The position numbers and the translations under genes are program-made. From Shewanella glacialipiscicola (GTDB lineage Bacteria > Pseudomonadota > Gammaproteobacteria > Enterobacterales > Shewanellaceae): a stretch of DNA of 64,000 nucleotides. The stretch covers positions 124,001 to 188,000 of the forward strand of contig NZ_JAKILU010000004.1 of assembly GCF_023283485.1 (NCBI RefSeq). Direction: 5' to 3'. This document shows, piece after piece, positions 59,662-64,000 of the stretch. The notes beneath the pieces are model-generated. The model did not search any database. It had not been told where the DNA came from and was given only the letters and a program-made list of their open reading frames with translations. Positions within the stretch are counted from its first letter, which is position 1; every line of letters starts with the position of its first letter.

Positions 59662-61311
59662 TTACATATTAGGGTAGTTGGGTCCACCACCACCTTCTGG
59701 GGTTACCCAAGTAATATTTTGGCTTGGGTCTTTAATGTCGCAGGTTTTACAGTGAATACAGTTTTGCGCATTAATCACAAATTTGGGCTGACCCGCCTCT
59801 TCGATAACTTCATATACACCTGCAGGGCAATAGCGTTGTGCTGGCTCATTAAATTGAGTGAGATTAATACCCAATGGAATACTGCTGTCTTTTAGGCGTA
59901 AATGGCAGGGCTGATCTTCTTCATGGTAGGTGCTCGATAGATAAACTGAGGACAGTTTGTCAAAACTGAGCTTGCCATCTGGTTTCGGATAATCAATCTT
60001 GTTGTAAGCGCTAACGGGCGCCATTTGTGCATAATCAGGCTGTTCATCGCGCAATGTTATTGGGAATCTTCCACCAAACCAGTTTTGATCAATATAGTTG
60101 AAGGCACCACCTAAGTAAGTGCCAAACTTATGCATGGCAGGGCCAAAGTTGCGCGATTTGTATAATTCGTCGTGCAGCCAACTTTCTTCTATATGAGTTT
60201 GGAAACAATCAAGATCTTTACCGCCTTCGACCCCCGCCATCATTGCTTTGCCTAAGGTTTCTGCAGCGACAATCCCGCTTTTCATCGCAGTGTGAGTCCC
60301 TTTGATTTTCGCAAAGTTCAAGGTGCCTGCATTACAGCCTATGATTAGGCCGCCAGGGAAACTCATCTTAGGTAGTGAGTTTAGACCGCCTTTAGTGATT
60401 GCGCGTGCGCCATAGCTAAGACGTTCGCCACCGGTTAAATATTTAGCGATAACAGGGTGAGTTTTGTAACGTTGAAATTCATCAAATGGGCTAAGATGCG
60501 GATTCTTATAGTTCAAATCGATAATAAGCCCAACCGCAATTTGGTTGTCTTCCATATGATAAAGGAAGCCGCCGCCAGATGAGCCCTCGGTTAATGGCCA
60601 GCCCCCAGTGTGAACCACTTTACCTAGCTCATGTTGCTCGGCAGGGACCTTCCAAATTTCTTTGAAACCTAAGCCATAATGTTGCGGTGTTTTACCATTA
60701 TCTAAATGATATTTTTCGATCAGTTGCTTACCTAAGTGGCCACGGCAACCTTCAGAAAAGACCGTGTATTTGGCATGCAGCTCCATACCCGGCATATAAC
60801 TGTCTTTCGGTTTGCCATCGGCGCCTATGCCCATATCGCCAATCAAAATACCTTTAACGCTATTATCGTCGTTAAACAGTAATTCACTCGCTGCAAAACC
60901 TGGGAATATTTCAACGCCGAGCTCTTCTGCGCGGCCCGCAAGCCAGCGGGACAGGTTACCGACACTGATAATAAAATTACCGTCGTTGTGCATCGTTTTT
61001 GGCACAAAAGCATTCGGCATGACTCGGCCATCGGTGGCAGAGTTCAATAAATAGATTTCGTCTTGAGTGACAGCATTTTTTACTGGGGCATCTTTTTCGC
61101 GCCAGTCGCTAAATAGCTCACTAAGGACTTTTGCTTCGAACACTGCGCCAGACAGGATATGTGCACCCACTTCTGAGCCTTTCTCAACCACACAGACAGT
61201 AATTTCTTTACCTGAATCCTGTGATATTTGCATTAATCGACATGCAGTTGCTAAGCCCGCTGGACCTGCACCTACGATCACAACATCGAATTCCATTGAT
61301 TCGCGTTCCAT
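59662..61311 (-). CDS. etfD: Electron-transfer flavoprotein-ubiquinone oxidoreductase
   Basis: Protein of 549 residues: an N-terminal FAD site (VVIVGAGPAGLATACRL), a middle domain with EGCRGHLGKQLI and HTGGWPL, GLIIGCNAGTLNFAKIKGTH, and a C-terminal ferredoxin-like [4Fe-4S] motif with CPAGVYE and CIHCKTCDIKDP. It passes electrons from reduced ETF (fatty acid and amino acid oxidation) to quinone at the inner membrane. ATG at 61311 has AGAGGTGA before it. Divergent from moaA. Confidence 0.95.
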   Translation of the reverse strand: MERESMEFDVVIVGAGPAGLATACRLMQISQDSGKEITVCVVEKGSEVGAHILSGAVFEAKVLSELFSDWREKDAPVKNAVTQDEIYLLNSATDGRVMPNAFVPKTMHNDGNFIISVGNLSRWLAGRAEELGVEIFPGFAASELLFNDDNSVKGILIGDMGIGADGKPKDSYMPGMELHAKYTVFSEGCRGHLGKQLIEKYHLDNGKTPQHYGLGFKEIWKVPAEQHELGKVVHTGGWPLTEGSSGGGFLYHMEDNQIAVGLIIDLNYKNPHLSPFDEFQRYKTHPVIAKYLTGGERLSYGARAITKGGLNSLPKMSFPGGLIIGCNAGTLNFAKIKGTHTAMKSGIVAAETLGKAMMAGVEGGKDLDCFQTHIEESWLHDELYKSRNFGPAMHKFGTYLGGAFNYIDQNWFGGRFPITLRDEQPDYAQMAPVSAYNKIDYPKPDGKLSFDKLSSVYLSSTYHEEDQPCHLRLKDSSIPLGINLTQFNEPAQRYCPAGVYEVIEEAGQPKFVINAQNCIHCKTCDIKDPSQNITWVTPEGGGGPNYPNM

Positions 61312-61555
61312 CAGTTCACCTCTTCCTTTACGTTTCCCCGATTTCTATCGAGTGTTGTCGTTTGTAAACGGGCGTTTTATTGTTTGTACCACCTTACCTG
61401 AAAATAAGATAAGGTCACAGTGGATTAAGCCATTGTTGAGTCTACTTGAGTACAAATCTTTAGGTGAGGGCTGTCACAGATTATTCACGCTAGTGAAGTT
61501 TAGATAAATAAATACCTGTTTAGGGGTATAGCTAGTGAGTACTTTCGGCCTATAA

Positions 61556-61676
61556 TCATCGGCGACGGTTCTCCGAGCTTGCCTGCCTAAGTTGAAAGAT
61601 ATGGAGGTGTAGCCGTGGTAATAATGCCACCGGGGCGGGATAAGAAATGCTCTCGCCTCCCACACTTGGAAAGGTG
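61556..61676 (+). ncRNA. Molybdenum cofactor (Moco) riboswitch in the moaA leader
   Basis: The leader carries the conserved elements that I know from the E. coli moaA riboswitch: an early TCTCCGAGC block, GCCGTGG, GCCACCGGGGCG, the AAGAAATG loop closed by GGCGGGA/TCTCGCC, then CCTCCCACACTTGGAAAGGTG that contains the ribosome site. Binding of Moco (or its tungsten form) should fold the RNA so as to hide the moaA start and limit pathway output. It abuts the moaA start at 61680. Boundaries are approximate. Confidence 0.85.
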
Positions 61677-61679
61677 ATC

Positions 61680-62660
61680 ATGTCTCAATTACAAGACAGC
61701 TTTGGTCGAAAATTTCACTATTTACGCATGTCAGTTACTGACGTTTGCAACTTTAAATGCAGTTATTGCCTCCCCGACGGTTATCATCCTGATGGCAAGC
61801 CTAAATTCTTATCGCTTAATGAGATAGAAAACCTCGTTTCTGCATTTGGTCAAGTCGGCACCCAAAAAATCCGCATTACGGGTGGTGAACCTACCCTGCG
61901 TAAAGACTTCACCGATATTATTCGTGTGGTAGCTGACAACCCTCATATTAAAAATATTGCTACCACGACTAACGGTTATCGACTCGAAAAACATGCCCAA
62001 GAATGGTTTGATGCGGGTCTACGCCGTATCAATGTCTCTGTGGATAGTTTAGATCCTAAAATGTTTTACCAGATCACTGGCGAGAATAAATTCGACGAAG
62101 TGATGCGGGGCATTGATGCTGCTCTGACGGCAGGTTTTGAGCGCGTAAAGATTAACGCCGTACTGCTTAAAGGCTTAAACGATAAAGATTTACCCCGTTT
62201 TTTGCATTGGATTAAAAATACACCTATCGATTTACGTTTCATCGAGTTGATGGAAACGGGCCTTGGCCGTGAGTATTTTGAAGCCCACCATTTGGCGGGA
62301 GCAGATATTAAAGCCCAGTTACTGGCGGATGGTTGGCATTTAGATACGCCGAGCGCCGATGATGGTCCTGCGCAAAACTTTAGCCGCAGCGATTATAAGG
62401 GGCGTATTGGTTTGATCATGCCCTATGCCAATAATTTCTGTGCGAGTTGCAATCGTCTGCGAGTCTCGGCTAAGGGGAAGTTACATTTATGCCTCTTTAC
62501 CGAATCAGGTGTCGATTTACGTGATTTACTGCAGCACTCCAGTCAACAAGCAGAATTGATCGAGCGTTTGCACGGTCAATTAGCCCAGAAGAAAGAAACC
62601 CATTATTTGCATCAAGGCATCACGGGTGTGACTCAGCATCTTGCCTCAATTGGCGGTTAG
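61680..62660 (+). CDS. moaA: GTP 3',8-cyclase MoaA
   Basis: Radical SAM enzyme of 326 residues that converts GTP to 3',8-cyclo-7,8-dihydro-GTP in the first step of molybdopterin synthesis. N-terminal cluster CNFKCSYC, GGEPTLRKD, and a C-terminal cluster with CASCNRLR and a third Cys (HLCLF) that binds substrate. ATG at 61680 is preceded by AAGGTG in the riboswitch tail; an upstream ATG frame would enter the riboswitch. Ends ...QHLASIGG, the functional C-terminal GG. First gene of moaACDE. Confidence 0.96.
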   Translation: MSQLQDSFGRKFHYLRMSVTDVCNFKCSYCLPDGYHPDGKPKFLSLNEIENLVSAFGQVGTQKIRITGGEPTLRKDFTDIIRVVADNPHIKNIATTTNGYRLEKHAQEWFDAGLRRINVSVDSLDPKMFYQITGENKFDEVMRGIDAALTAGFERVKINAVLLKGLNDKDLPRFLHWIKNTPIDLRFIELMETGLGREYFEAHHLAGADIKAQLLADGWHLDTPSADDGPAQNFSRSDYKGRIGLIMPYANNFCASCNRLRVSAKGKLHLCLFTESGVDLRDLLQHSSQQAELIERLHGQLAQKKETHYLHQGITGVTQHLASIGG

Positions 62661-62755
62661 AGCAGGATTTTCGTTCTTTCACCGTCGATTTAGCGCGGGT
62701 ATCAGTCTAATTTTCCTTGCACTTTGTTTTGACCTAACATTAAAGGATCGCTCCA

Positions 62756-63232
62756 ATGAGCAATGTATTTACTCATATTAATGCCGATGGCAATGCCCAT
62801 ATGGTTGATGTAACCGAAAAAGCGGTAACTGAGCGTGAAGCCCGTGCAGAAGCCTTTATTGAGATGGCAAGCACTACCCTAGAAATGATTATGAGTGGTA
62901 GCCACCATAAGGGTGATGTGTTTGCGACCGCGCGTATTGCGGGTATCCAAGCGGCTAAAAAAACCTCAGATCTTATTCCTCTATGTCATCCACTCATGCT
63001 GACTAAGGTTGAGGTTGATTTAGAAGCGCAGCCTGAACATAACCGCGTGCGGATCACTAGCCTATGCAAATTATCCGGTAAAACTGGCGTAGAAATGGAA
63101 GCCTTAACCGCGGCTTCTGTGGCGGCGTTAACTATCTACGATATGTGTAAAGCGGTGCAAAAAGATATGGTGATTTCCCAAGTGCGCTTACTGGAAAAAC
63201 GTGGCGGCAAATCGGGCCATTTTAAGGTTTAG
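62756..63232 (+). CDS. moaC: Cyclic pyranopterin monophosphate synthase MoaC
   Basis: Enzyme of 158 residues that rearranges the MoaA product to cyclic pyranopterin monophosphate. [21 protein letters not shown], and [23 protein letters not shown] are family blocks; KxxGG..GHF at the end. It lies 95 bases after moaA, with no moaB between. Confidence 0.96.
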   Translation: MSNVFTHINADGNAHMVDVTEKAVTEREARAEAFIEMASTTLEMIMSGSHHKGDVFATARIAGIQAAKKTSDLIPLCHPLMLTKVEVDLEAQPEHNRVRITSLCKLSGKTGVEMEALTAASVAALTIYDMCKAVQKDMVISQVRLLEKRGGKSGHFKV

Positions 63233-63255
63233 CGGATCAAAAACGAGAGAAAATT

Positions 63256-63507
63256 ATGATTAACGTGTTGTTTTTTGCTCAAGTTCGAGAATTATTAGGC
63301 ACGGCCAAGTTAAGTGTAGATGCGAGCGAACAAACGCAAACCGCCGAAGCACTACGGGCAATGCTAGCGACTACCGACGAAAAGTGGGCAAAAGTATTAA
63401 CCTCAGATAAGTTGCTGGTGGCAGTGAATCAGACCATGAGCCAATGGGATGCGCCAATTAAAGATGGCGATGAAGTTGCTTTCTTTCCACCCGTCACCGG
63501 AGGCTAA
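63256..63507 (+). CDS. moaD: Molybdopterin synthase small subunit MoaD
   Basis: Ubiquitin-like protein of 83 residues ending FFPPVTGG. The C-terminal Gly is thiocarboxylated by MoeB and supplies the dithiolene sulfur to MoaE. It ends one base before the moaE start. Confidence 0.95.
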   Translation: MINVLFFAQVRELLGTAKLSVDASEQTQTAEALRAMLATTDEKWAKVLTSDKLLVAVNQTMSQWDAPIKDGDEVAFFPPVTGG

Positions 63508-63508
63508 T

Positions 63509-63982
63509 ATGCGTTTATTACCCGCAGTGCGAGTGCAAGAGGTCGACTTTAATGTGCCTGATGAATATCGACAATTAATCCAAGACGATAGTGATGGTGC
63601 CGTGGTGACATTCGTCGGTAAAGTGCGTGATTTTAATGATGGTGCCGCCGTAACAGACTTAACTTTAGAGCACTATCCCGGTATGACAGAAGGCATACTC
63701 GAACAGATCGTTGTTGAAGCGCGTAGCCGTTGGCCGGTTAATAAAGTCACCGTTATCCACCGTGTTGGCACTATGGCATTAGGTGAACAAATCGTATTTA
63801 TTGGCGTAACGAGTGCCCATCGTAAAGCCGCTTTTGCTGCCTGTGAGTTCTTAATCGACTTTTTAAAAACCAAAGCGCCATTTTGGAAATTAGAAGCCGG
63901 CGTTCAAGGCCAAAGTTGGGTTGAGGCGAAAGATGCCGATGAACAAGCTGCTAAGCTGTGGCAGCACAAAGACTCGTTGTAA
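63509..63982 (+). CDS. moaE: Molybdopterin synthase large subunit MoaE
   Basis: Protein of 157 residues, catalytic subunit of molybdopterin synthase with MoaD. FVGKVRDFN, LEHYPGMTEG, HRVGTMALGEQIVFIGVTSAHRKAAFAAC and KTKAPFWKLE are conserved. The ATG at 63509 has CGGAGG 5 bases upstream inside the moaD end. Confidence 0.95.
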   Translation: MRLLPAVRVQEVDFNVPDEYRQLIQDDSDGAVVTFVGKVRDFNDGAAVTDLTLEHYPGMTEGILEQIVVEARSRWPVNKVTVIHRVGTMALGEQIVFIGVTSAHRKAAFAACEFLIDFLKTKAPFWKLEAGVQGQSWVEAKDADEQAAKLWQHKDSL

Positions 63983-64000
63983 TTAGTCGCCGAGCAAGCG

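Overview
The window looks like a chromosomal segment of a Shewanella-type gammaproteobacterium. The basis is the gene content and order: two tandem formate dehydrogenase clusters with FdhX and FdhT accessory genes, a cytochrome b / SHP / diheme cytochrome (DHC) operon, NtrBC, CpxRAP and moaACDE. Base composition is moderate and codon use is uniform. I assign the genus from recognition of families and gene order; no search was run. I see no rRNA, tRNA, CRISPR array, prophage or insertion sequence.

Layout. 1-8.4 kb: the 3' part of a Bcr/CflA exporter, a DTW-domain tRNA modification enzyme, a PAS-GGDEF-EAL protein, a small secreted coiled-coil protein, a second FtsZ-like protein beside a WYL-type regulator, and a lipoprotein with a metzincin motif. 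8.7-17.6 kb: a coupled pair of M16 peptidase-family genes, trmL, an EamA exporter, a LysR regulator, a HemN-like radical SAM protein and a BASS-family transporter. 17.7-34.2 kb: formate dehydrogenase. Two copies of fdhXABC are followed (reading leftward from the divergent promoter) by fdhT, a polyferredoxin, DUF3306 and DUF3305 genes, with fdhD and an HTH/periplasmic-binding-like regulator divergent from them. 35.4-39.5 kb: cytochrome b, SHP, DHC, PepSY and a two-component system in one operon. 40.1-47.2 kb: cpxRA facing cpxP, fieF, ntrC and ntrB. 47.3-50.8 kb: an electrophile-detoxification group (GST, DJ-1-like, YqhD-like, NemR-like). 51-57.3 kb: ppnP, ovoA, small hypotheticals, a PfkB kinase, a YiiM-like MOSC protein and a DUF4870 protein. 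57.4-64 kb: a chemoreceptor, ETF-quinone oxidoreductase, and moaA-moaC-moaD-moaE behind a molybdenum cofactor riboswitch.

How it works together. Molybdenum links much of the window: the moa genes make the pterin cofactor, FdhD sulfurates it for formate dehydrogenase, FdhT is the probable chaperone, and the FdhABC complexes pass formate electrons to quinone. YiiM is a Mo-cofactor enzyme as well.

The least explained and most interesting signals are regulatory. The WYL regulator and the ftsZ paralog share an exactly spaced GCTGCGAC-N7-GTCGCA motif, about 45 bases upstream of each start codon, which suggests a dedicated division-control module. Other legible operators are TAGAC-N5-GTCTA sites in front of both nemR and yqhD, three 11-bp-phased repeats in front of the cytochrome b/SHP/DHC operon that ends with its own two-component system, two CpxR boxes between cpxR and cpxP, and an NtrC site in front of ntrB.
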